From contig JADHTP010000026.1 of NCBI GenBank assembly GCA_016784945.1, forward strand, positions 1-19,302: DNA of 19,302 nucleotides, given 5' to 3'. Shown piece after piece: positions 13,395 to 19,302 of this stretch. The stretch's first letter is position 1; every line of letters starts with the position of its first letter. The position numbers were made by a program, and so were the translations under genes. This DNA is from Deltaproteobacteria bacterium (lineage in GTDB: Bacteria; Myxococcota_A; UBA9042; DTJE01). Below the pieces are notes generated by a model that saw nothing but the letters and a program-made list of their open reading frames with translations, made no database searches and was not told where the DNA came from.

Positions 13395-16142
13395 ATGGGG
13401 CGTGGACTGGTTTTTCCGGCCATTCTGGCCGGGACGATACTGTTGGTGGGACCCGGGTGTGGTGGCGGTGACGGTGAGGACGATCCGGTGTTGCCCGACT
13501 GGGGGACTCCCTCGGACCCCGGCGTGGATTCCACCGAACCGGACATCCCCGGGTTGGACCATACGGGGACGGACATCCCGGGAACCGATGCCCCGGGTGC
13601 GGAAATCAAGGACGAAGGTCCCGGCGACCCTGGTCCGGGATGCCCCGGAGGCCCGGGATGTTCCTGCGCAAAAGACGATGACTGCGACATCCCCCTGTGC
13701 GTCGATAACCTGGAAGGCTACGAGTGCGTGACACCGTGCATCGAGGACGAGGATTGTCGCCAGGGATGGAAGTGCACCCAGTTCGACCTGCCCGGCGGGG
13801 ACGTCCTCTACGGGTGCAAGGCTCCCTTCGTGTTGTGCCGTCCCTGCATCACCGACGACGATTGCCAGTGGGAAGGGTGGGGGACGAGCCTGTGCATCGA
13901 GGCGGGGTCGAACGGCCGGTACTGCGGGAGCCCCTGCCAGAAGGACGATGACTGCCCCCATGGATACGGCTGCGGCGACGGGGCGACTGCCGGGCAGTGC
14001 CTCAAGGATACTTCCTGCCAATGCAACGCCAAGTTCGTCGCTGCCGGTTACACCACCCTCTGCTACACCGAGAACCAGTTCGGGAAATGCGAGGCCGAGG
14101 TGGCTTGTTTCGAGCCGTGCCCGGCTCCGGAGGCGGCTCTCGAGACCTGTGACGACCTGGACAACGATTGTGACGGCGCCGACGACGAAGACTGGCCTAC
14201 CAAGCTGCAGCCCTGCGACGGCCCCGACCCTGACGACTGCGAAAGCGGGCAGATGAAGTGCACCGCGGACGGCCTGGGCGTGGAGTGCGTCGGCGACACC
14301 CCACATCCGGAAGAATGCAATGGCGTGGACGACAACTGCAACGGCGAAACCGACGAGGGATTCGACCCGGGTGTGCCCTGCGACGGGGACGACGGGGACC
14401 TGTGCGAAAACGGGACCACCACCTGCACCGGCGACGGTACGGGCGTGGAATGCGTCAACGAGGCCCCGAAGGATGTGGTCGAGGCCTGCAACGGGGACGA
14501 CGACGACTGCGACGGCGACACCGACGAGGAAGACGCGGAAGGCTGCGAGGACTACTGGAAGGACTTCGACGGCGACGGATACGGCGAGCCCGGAGACATG
14601 AAGTGCCTGTGCGCCCCGCAGGGGGACTTCAAGGTCACCAACGACGGCGACTGCGACGACCTGCAGGAGGGGGCAAATCCGGGGCAGGTCGAAGACTGTG
14701 ACACGGACTTCGACGACGACTGCAACGGTCTGACCAACGAGCAGGACGCCCAGGACTGTTCGGACTTCCACTGGGACGAAGACGACGACGGCTACGGCAC
14801 CGACGATTTCCAGTGCTGGTGCGGGCCAGTGGGAACCTGGCGCGCCCTGGTCCCGGGCGACTGCGCCGACGGCGACTTCACCGTGAACCCGGGAGCCTCC
14901 CTGTGCGGCGGGGACGCGGACTGCGACGGTCTGCCCCTCGATGCGGGGGAGGACTGCGACGACGGCAACAACGTGCCCTGGGACGGGTGCTGGAACTGCC
15001 TGGCCTCTGAGTCCCTGGTCAACACCTGGACGACCCTCCTCCAGCGGCATCCATCCATTGCCACGGCCTCCGACGGGCGGTTCGTGGTGGCCTGGGAGGG
15101 GCAGGGGGCCTCGGGCGAGGCCAAGGGGGACATCTATGCCAGGCGGTACCCGGCCGCCGGTCCTGCCGTGGAGCAGCCGTTCATGGTGAACGGGGCCTCG
15201 ACGTTTCTCCAGGAGTGGCCATCGGTGGCCCTCCACGGCAACGGCGCTTTCGAGGTGGTGTGGCAGCAATGGCTGCCGGACGGCTCCGAAGACAGCGTTT
15301 ACGGACGTCGATTCGACGCCGACGGCGCGGCGCTGGGCGGCGAATACGGGGCCAGCCAGGGCTACGACAGCCAGCACGGCGAGGTCGCGGTACTGACCAC
15401 TGGCGGCTACGTGGTGGTGTGGGAAGCGAGCTCCGACATCGAGGCCCAGCGCTACAAGGCGGACGGTGGCAAGGACGGCGCATCCTTCGACGTGAGTCCC
15501 GGGAACCTCCTGGACTTGTGGCACCCGTCAGTGTCGGGGCTGGACCAGGGTCGGTTCGTGGTGACCTGGCAGAGCCTGCACCAGGACGGGGGGTCCTGGG
15601 GGGTCTACGCCAGGCGCTACCAGGCCGACGGTGCCGCCGACGGCACCGAATTCCTGGTCAATACCCACACTGCCGACGACCAGACGGCCCCCGTGGTCTC
15701 GGGGACACCAGACGGAAAGCACGTGATCGTGTGGGCCAGCCAGATCCAGGATGGTCACGGCAACGGCGTGTTCGGTCAGCGCTACGACGCAAGCGGAAAC
15801 CCCGATGGGGCGGAATTCCAGGCGAACACCTGGACCAGTTCCAACCAGTACCAGCCCCGTGTGGCTCGCTTCGACGACGGGCGGTTCGTGGTTCTGTGGA
15901 CCAGCTTCGGTCAGGACGGGTCGCTATGGGGGGTGTACGGCCAGCGATACGGGACCGGCGGTTCCCCGGACGGTGGCGAGTTCCAGGTGAACACCTACAC
16001 CGATCACGCCCAGGAATATCCCCAGGTGGCAACCCTGCCCGACGGAGGCTTCGTGGTGGCGTGGGAGAGCCACGGACAGGACGGCGACAACCGGGGCATC
16101 TTCGTGCAGCGCTTCTCCGCCGACGGCGCCAAGGGCTATTGA
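13395..16142 (+). CDS. Large surface lipoprotein with MopE metal-binding repeats and C-terminal beta repeats
   Basis: A 915-aa protein with GGGAGG 5 nt before the ATG. The signal peptide ends in lipobox LVGPGC (Cys22). A Pro/Asp/Gly-rich linker (about 25-85) follows. Next is a Cys-rich region (90-230) with repeated CxxDxDC-type motifs such as CAKDDDC, CIEDEDC, CITDDDC and CQKDDDC. From about 245 come MopE-type units, for example CNGVDDNCNGETDEGF, and Asp-rich Ca-binding-like loops (DFDGDGYGE, DEDDDGYGT). A myxobacterial cysteine-rich motif, GEDCDDGNNVPWDGC, lies near residue 520. Residues 540-915 hold seven or so 50-residue repeats with consensus VNT-x(7)-P-x-VA...DGxFVVxW...GxxGVYGQRY, probably a beta-propeller or beta-sandwich. 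It is extracellular or outer-membrane attached and presumably Ca/Cu binding or adhesive. It has its own promoter and converges on the next gene with a 2-nt gap. Confidence 0.88.
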   Translation: MGRGLVFPAILAGTILLVGPGCGGGDGEDDPVLPDWGTPSDPGVDSTEPDIPGLDHTGTDIPGTDAPGAEIKDEGPGDPGPGCPGGPGCSCAKDDDCDIPLCVDNLEGYECVTPCIEDEDCRQGWKCTQFDLPGGDVLYGCKAPFVLCRPCITDDDCQWEGWGTSLCIEAGSNGRYCGSPCQKDDDCPHGYGCGDGATAGQCLKDTSCQCNAKFVAAGYTTLCYTENQFGKCEAEVACFEPCPAPEAALETCDDLDNDCDGADDEDWPTKLQPCDGPDPDDCESGQMKCTADGLGVECVGDTPHPEECNGVDDNCNGETDEGFDPGVPCDGDDGDLCENGTTTCTGDGTGVECVNEAPKDVVEACNGDDDDCDGDTDEEDAEGCEDYWKDFDGDGYGEPGDMKCLCAPQGDFKVTNDGDCDDLQEGANPGQVEDCDTDFDDDCNGLTNEQDAQDCSDFHWDEDDDGYGTDDFQCWCGPVGTWRALVPGDCADGDFTVNPGASLCGGDADCDGLPLDAGEDCDDGNNVPWDGCWNCLASESLVNTWTTLLQRHPSIATASDGRFVVAWEGQGASGEAKGDIYARRYPAAGPAVEQPFMVNGASTFLQEWPSVALHGNGAFEVVWQQWLPDGSEDSVYGRRFDADGAALGGEYGASQGYDSQHGEVAVLTTGGYVVVWEASSDIEAQRYKADGGKDGASFDVSPGNLLDLWHPSVSGLDQGRFVVTWQSLHQDGGSWGVYARRYQADGAADGTEFLVNTHTADDQTAPVVSGTPDGKHVIVWASQIQDGHGNGVFGQRYDASGNPDGAEFQANTWTSSNQYQPRVARFDDGRFVVLWTSFGQDGSLWGVYGQRYGTGGSPDGGEFQVNTYTDHAQEYPQVATLPDGGFVVAWESHGQDGDNRGIFVQRFSADGAKGY

Positions 16143-16144
16143 TC

Positions 16145-16744
16145 TCAGGGTGGTTCCGGCAGTGTGAACTGGAAGGACCCCTTCACGTCTACGTACTTGT
16201 CGGGCTGTCCCGTCTGGAACAGCAACCGGCCCTCGAAAGATCCCACGAAGACATCCCCCGGCAAGGTGGTCCACCGGGTGACTTCCAGGGCGCCCGTGGC
16301 GCCGCTCACGCCCGACCGGTACTGGAGTCCGCCCGCGTACAGGTCCACGGCGGGAGGGGTGTCCCCTCCGAAGTCGTAGGAGCCCGCCTTGTCGCACTGG
16401 ACCGGGTGCTCCGTGGAACCCACCACGATACCCAGGTTCAGTGTCACGATGGCGTAGGGCTCGTACAGGGTGTCGGTCATGGCCAGGGACACGGCGGGGG
16501 CGATGTGGGTGGACCCGAAGGCGAAGATCGTGGTGGGATTCTTGTCCGACAGATCCCGATCGAGCACCAGGTCCGAACCGTCCCAGAAGGTGGCTTCCAG
16601 GTGATAGAAAGTGGAGGGAGCGGCCTGGATCTCTTCCTGAGGCATCCCGTCGGTTCCCGGATCGGTCGGGCCCGCGTCCTCGCCGTTGGTCCCGCCGCCG
16701 CAGGCGGCCAGCGCCAGGACCAGGATCCACGCCAGTCGTTTCAT
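16145..16744 (-). CDS. Small lipoprotein of unknown function
   Basis: A 199-aa protein. GGAGGAAGG precedes the ATG at 16744. The signal peptide MKRLAWILVLALAAC ends in lipobox LAAC (Cys15), followed by a Gly/Asp/Pro linker (GGGTNGEDAGPTDPGTDG), then a beta-rich domain from about residue 45 (TFYHLEATFWDG, TIFAFGSTHIAP, YAIVTLNLGIVVGS, SFQFTLP). A single Cys (Cys117) is in the mature domain. I recognise no family. The linker is much like that of the large lipoprotein at 13395, a common style in myxobacterial lipoproteins. It follows the HAD gene by 17 nt on the same strand, so the two are probably co-transcribed, although their functions give no obvious link. Confidence 0.8.
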   Translation of the reverse strand: MKRLAWILVLALAACGGGTNGEDAGPTDPGTDGMPQEEIQAAPSTFYHLEATFWDGSDLVLDRDLSDKNPTTIFAFGSTHIAPAVSLAMTDTLYEPYAIVTLNLGIVVGSTEHPVQCDKAGSYDFGGDTPPAVDLYAGGLQYRSGVSGATGALEVTRWTTLPGDVFVGSFEGRLLFQTGQPDKYVDVKGSFQFTLPEPP

Positions 16745-16761
16745 GGGCCTTCCTCCGCTGA

Positions 16762-17442
16762 TTACGACCCCAGGATATCCATCACGTCCCGGGGGCCCAG
16801 ACCCTGAAAGTCATCCACCAGTCGATGGGCCTTTTCGTACTGCTCGGGCAGGGTGTACGCGCTTTGGATCGCCATGACCTTCATGCCCGCGGCCAGGGCG
16901 GCCTGTATGCCCGAATGGGCGTCTTCCACCACCAGGCACCGTGCCCGGTCGAGCCCCAGGGCTTCCCCCGCCTGCAGGAAGATTTCCGGGTCGGGCTTGT
17001 AGCGGGTCACGTCCGTTCCCGTCTTCACCACCTCGAAATGCCTGGCGAGCCCCGTCTTGTCCAGCACCGGTTCCACGTACCGCCTGGGTGCCGACGACGC
17101 CACGGCCAGGCGGAAGCCCGCTGCTTTGAGGGAATCCAGGAACGGCACGGTCCCCCGGATCACCTCGACATCCTTGTCGCGGACCCGGCGGATGATCCCG
17201 TCCATCCGGGCCTCCACCAGTGCCTCGGCCGGCTCCCTGATACCGAACTTACGACGGTAGAATTCCATGTTGACCAGGGCCGAGCGGCCCGGGATCCGGG
17301 ACTTTTCCCGCGGCGTCAGTTCCAGCAGGGATCGACCGAGGGGGGCGAGGATGGCCTCGGTGGCGTCGAAATAGAGGATCTCCGAGGCCACCAGGGTTCC
17401 GTCCAGGTCGAAGATGACACCCATGTCGTGATTTGCGGACAT
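16762..17442 (-). CDS. HAD-family phosphatase/phosphomutase (beta-phosphoglucomutase-like)
   Basis: A 226-aa cytosolic enzyme. The start at 17442 (MSANHDMGVIFDLDGTL) is chosen by alignment to the family; no ribosome-binding site is visible, and ATG 17424 is an alternative. The frame is open upstream into the REP-like repeats, which are unlikely to be coding. Motif I is FDLDGTL (Asp12, Asp14). The cap is helical (15-90) as in subclass IA enzymes. Motif II is ASSA (Ser116-Ser117), motif III is the Lys in RYKPDP (Lys149), and motif IV is VVEDAHSG (Glu173, Asp174). The VEDAHSGIQAA signature and the ASSAP stretch favour beta-phosphoglucomutase or sugar-phosphate phosphatase relatives. The precise substrate cannot be read. 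It lies in a probable two-gene unit with the lipoprotein downstream. Confidence 0.87.
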   Translation of the reverse strand: MSANHDMGVIFDLDGTLVASEILYFDATEAILAPLGRSLLELTPREKSRIPGRSALVNMEFYRRKFGIREPAEALVEARMDGIIRRVRDKDVEVIRGTVPFLDSLKAAGFRLAVASSAPRRYVEPVLDKTGLARHFEVVKTGTDVTRYKPDPEIFLQAGEALGLDRARCLVVEDAHSGIQAALAAGMKVMAIQSAYTLPEQYEKAHRLVDDFQGLGPRDVMDILGS

Positions 17443-17512
17443 GGAAGTAATGATATGGGGGGCGTCGTCCACTGTCCACAGTCTACCGTTGATTCCGGCC
17501 GATCCCTTGCAT

Positions 17513-17584
17513 GGGGTGGACAGGTGTCCATCCCAGGGGCCGGTAGGTCGACCCGGGTGGGTCGCCCCTACAAGTGGGTCGCCC
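17513..17584. repeat. REP-like palindromes in the gdh-HAD intergenic region
   Basis: GGGGTGGACA (17513-17522), spacer GG, TGTCCATCCC (17525-17534) is a 10-bp palindrome with one G-T mismatch. It has the same plan as the palindrome at 2638-2659. A second imperfect palindrome, GTAGG(T)CGACCC with GGGTCGCCCCTAC (17543-17571), follows. GTGGGTCGCCC occurs twice as a direct repeat (17557-17567, 17574-17584). Both the 2638 and this site end in CCCCTACA. It lies between two same-strand genes and could fold in RNA and attenuate read-through. Confidence 0.75.
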
Positions 17585-17634
17585 GACAATCGTCCATGTG
17601 TACGTCCACGGCAGACTGCATACGGAAGATGCCG

Positions 17635-18957
17635 CTACATGTAGAGCCCGCGAAGCTCGGCGGCCTTGGTCAGGCGTTCGATGGCCACCACGAAGGCCGC
17701 GACCCGCATGGGGACATCGTGCTTGAGCGAGGCCTTGAGGGTGGACTTGAAGCCCTTGAGCATGAACCAGTGCAGTTCTTCCGTGACTTTTCTCTTCGGC
17801 CAGTAGAAACCCATGCGGTTCTGGACCCACTCGAAATAGGACACGGTGACGCCGCCGGCGTTGCACAGGATGTCGGGGATCACGAAGGTGCCGTTCTTGT
17901 TGAGAATCTGGTCGGCCGCCGGCGTGAGCGGGCCGTTGGCGGCCTCCGCGATGATCTTGGCCTGTACCCGACCGGCGTTCTCTTCGGTGACCTGGTTCTC
18001 CAGGGCAGCCGGGATCAGGATGTCCACCGGAAGTTCCAGGAGATCCATGGGGTTGTCCATCTTCTCGGCCTTGCCCGTGGTCTCGAAGTCCGTCAGGATC
18101 ACGTCGTGGTCGGCCTTCCACTCCACGGCGGCCTTGATATCGATTCCCTTCTTGTTGTAGTAGGCGCCGGTGATGTCGGAAATGGCCACGATCCTGGCGC
18201 CCTTCTTACGCAGGAGTTCCGCTGAATTGGCGCCAGCGTTGCCGAATCCCTGGATGGCCACCGTGGCCCCTTCCAGGTTCATGTCGAGGTGCTTGGCCGC
18301 CTCCACCAGGCAATAGACGGTACCCTGGGCCGTGGCGATGTCCCGACCTCGGGAACCGCCGATCTCCAGTGGCTTTCCGGTGACGACCGCCGGCGTGTGG
18401 GCACCGTGGCGCATGGAGTAGGTGTCCATGAACCAGGCCATGACCTGGGGATTGGTGTTCACGTCCGGTGCCGGCACGTCCTGGTCCGGGCCAATGTCCT
18501 GGGCCAGGGCGGCGAAGTAACGGCGAGATAGCCGTTCCAGCTCGCCCAGGGAAAGGGTCCTCGGATCGACAATGATGCCGCCCTTGCCTCCCCCGAACGG
18601 GACATTGACCACGGAACATTTCATGGTCATCCAGAAGGCCAGGGCCTTGACCTCGTCCAATGTCACCTTCGGATGGAACCGAACGCCGCCCTTGGCCGGG
18701 CCGCGCACGATGGAGTGCTGGACGCGGTAGGCCTGGAACACCCGGATGCTGCCGTCATCCATACGAATGGGGAGCGACACCTGGATGATCTTGCGCGGGT
18801 CCTTGATCATGGCCACCTGGTCCGGCGTCAGGCCCAGCACCTCCACCGCCTGGTCGAATTGCAGCATGGCGTTGGTGTAGGCGTTCATGGTCATGTAACG
18901 CCGTTTGCGCCGGCCGTTCTTCTTTACGGGCTTCGTGGACTTTGCTGTCGGGCTCAT
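17635..18957 (-). CDS. gdhA: Glutamate dehydrogenase (hexameric Glu/Leu/Phe/Val dehydrogenase family)
   Basis: A 440-aa enzyme catalysing reversible oxidative deamination of glutamate to 2-oxoglutarate and ammonia, linking nitrogen and carbon metabolism in the cytosol. The ATG at 18957 is chosen because GGAG lies 7 nt upstream. The substrate domain has GPAKGGVRF (Lys89), MTMKCSVVNVP (Lys113), FGGGKGGI (Lys125) and APDVNT (Asp165). The dinucleotide domain has GFGNAG (237-242). Ser373 in GGVTVSYFEW is the position that binds the substrate side-chain carboxyl in true glutamate enzymes. Asp261 after the second strand (AISDITGAY) suggests NAD rather than NADP. The length fits the small hexameric class. 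Odd feature: residues 5-20 form a Lys/Arg-rich tail not typical of this class. If the tail is spurious the start would be at 18894, but no ribosome-binding site supports that. Confidence 0.93.
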   Translation of the reverse strand: MSPTAKSTKPVKKNGRRKRRYMTMNAYTNAMLQFDQAVEVLGLTPDQVAMIKDPRKIIQVSLPIRMDDGSIRVFQAYRVQHSIVRGPAKGGVRFHPKVTLDEVKALAFWMTMKCSVVNVPFGGGKGGIIVDPRTLSLGELERLSRRYFAALAQDIGPDQDVPAPDVNTNPQVMAWFMDTYSMRHGAHTPAVVTGKPLEIGGSRGRDIATAQGTVYCLVEAAKHLDMNLEGATVAIQGFGNAGANSAELLRKKGARIVAISDITGAYYNKKGIDIKAAVEWKADHDVILTDFETTGKAEKMDNPMDLLELPVDILIPAALENQVTEENAGRVQAKIIAEAANGPLTPAADQILNKNGTFVIPDILCNAGGVTVSYFEWVQNRMGFYWPKRKVTEELHWFMLKGFKSTLKASLKHDVPMRVAAFVVAIERLTKAAELRGLYM

Positions 18958-18973
18958 CTTCTTTCTCCGATGC

Positions 18974-19002
18974 AGGAAAGGCTTGAAATACGACGCTGTC
19001 AA
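18974..19002 (-). promoter_or_regulatory. Possible promoter of gdhA
   Basis: On the minus strand, a perfect TTGACA (19002-18997) is followed after 17 bp by TTTCCT (18979-18974), a poor -10. The leader would be about 10-15 nt and includes the GGAG site. The TTG of the -35 is in frame with gdhA but is unlikely to be its start. Confidence 0.35.
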
Positions 19003-19043
19003 AGGGCAGCGCCACCACCTACTTGTGAGTACCGAGTTCTTTT

Positions 19044-19302
19044 CTACTCCACGTGCGCAATCTTGTAAATCTTCATACGAAGTTTCGACGCTTCGATAGC
19101 GATATCAACCCATTCTTCCATGAGTTTTTTGAACCGCTTGTGCGCCGAGATTTCCATTCGGACATAGGCGTCCCGAGAGACCGGCGACGAACGCGCAAAG
19201 GAAACGGGGAAGGCCCAGGACCTACGGTGACAAGATTTCCATCGCCTCCCTGTTGCTACAGATCCTTTCGGCCACGACCTCGGACATGATCCGGCGCTCC
19301 TT
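19044..19302 (-). CDS. Possible gene fragment(s), AT-richer right end
   Basis: The last 300 bases are clearly less GC-rich than the rest. A minus-strand frame open from the window edge ends at 19044-19046. Its last part reads like a real helical C-terminus: MEISAHKRFKKLMEEW, then VDIAIEASKLRMKIYKIAHVE, with an ATG at 19157. In another minus frame, 19302-19222, KERRIMSEVVAERICSNREA enters from outside and stops at 19222-19224; this also looks coding. The two may be the end of one gene and a short following gene, or one gene broken by a frameshift. No ribosome-binding site supports the ATG at 19157, and I recognise no family. Confidence 0.3.
   Translation of the reverse strand, partial: RSAGSCPRSWPKGSVATGRRWKSCHRRSWAFPVSFARSSPVSRDAYVRMEISAHKRFKKLMEEWVDIAIEASKLRMKIYKIAHVE

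Noticed and set aside
13377..15524. Long minus-strand frame (715 aa) opposite the MopE-like gene
   Set aside because: It is a Val/Ala-rich mirror of Asp/Gly-rich codons. It has no signal peptide or motif, and the plus strand has the lipobox and MopE units.
15215..16807. Long plus-strand frame (530 aa) overlapping two lipoprotein genes
   Set aside because: Arg/Gly/Pro-rich low-complexity translation typical of an out-of-frame shadow. It crosses two well-supported genes on both strands.

Overview
The window is GC-rich bacterial DNA, apart from its right-hand 300 bases. It looks like chromosomal sequence from a Myxococcota or 'Deltaproteobacteria'-type organism. The clearest sign is the large lipoprotein at 13395-16142, which combines MopE-type Cys/Asp-rich metal-binding repeats with a myxobacterial cysteine-rich motif. 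Other signs are several Sec lipoproteins, an outer-membrane barrel-like protein, and many small palindromic or tandem intergenic repeats. No rRNA, tRNA, CRISPR array, phage module or intact transposase was seen.

Layout. 1-382: a short repeat cluster and a leader. 383-970 (+): small exported barrel-like protein. 997-1582 (+): decayed RecB-type PD-(D/E)XK nuclease with one frameshift and lost ends. 1590-2585 (-): GDP-mannose 3,5-epimerase-like sugar-nucleotide epimerase. 2754-5040 (+): large polytopic membrane protein overlapping a small two-helix protein. 5044-10907 (-): SGNH-hydrolase-like membrane protein, a second large polytopic membrane protein and a TPR lipoprotein, plausibly a cell-surface glycan or envelope cluster. 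11157-13049 (-): tight two-gene operon of a thiolase-fold protein and its DUF35 partner. 13395-16142 (+): MopE-like lipoprotein. 16145-17442 (-): HAD phosphatase/mutase-like enzyme and a small lipoprotein. 17635-18957 (-): glutamate dehydrogenase. 19003-19302: AT-richer end with fragmentary coding signal.

The most interesting gene pair is 11157-13049. The thiolase-fold protein has Gly where thiolases carry the nucleophilic Cys, and Ala where SCP2-type thiolases carry the Cys of the HDCF motif. It is followed 3 nt later by a zinc-ribbon/OB-fold DUF35 protein. That is the architecture of thiolase-like retro-aldolases such as Ltp2-ChsH2, so the pair is probably not a conventional thiolase.

The second theme is a set of small repeat families scattered between genes. 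There are two copies of an approximately 140-170 bp MITE-like element with GGTAGTG terminal inverted repeats (7185-7325 and 13148-13315). There are two related 'gggacggaca' palindromes (2638-2659 and 17513-17534). There are three clusters of a period-7 CGATCAA tandem repeat (2667-2690, 4748-4777, 5020-5049). The last two bracket a small gene, are translated as part of it, and supply the stop codons of both converging genes. The genes upstream and downstream of these repeats look intact. All promoter calls are weak, because they rest on sigma70-like hexamers in GC-rich DNA.
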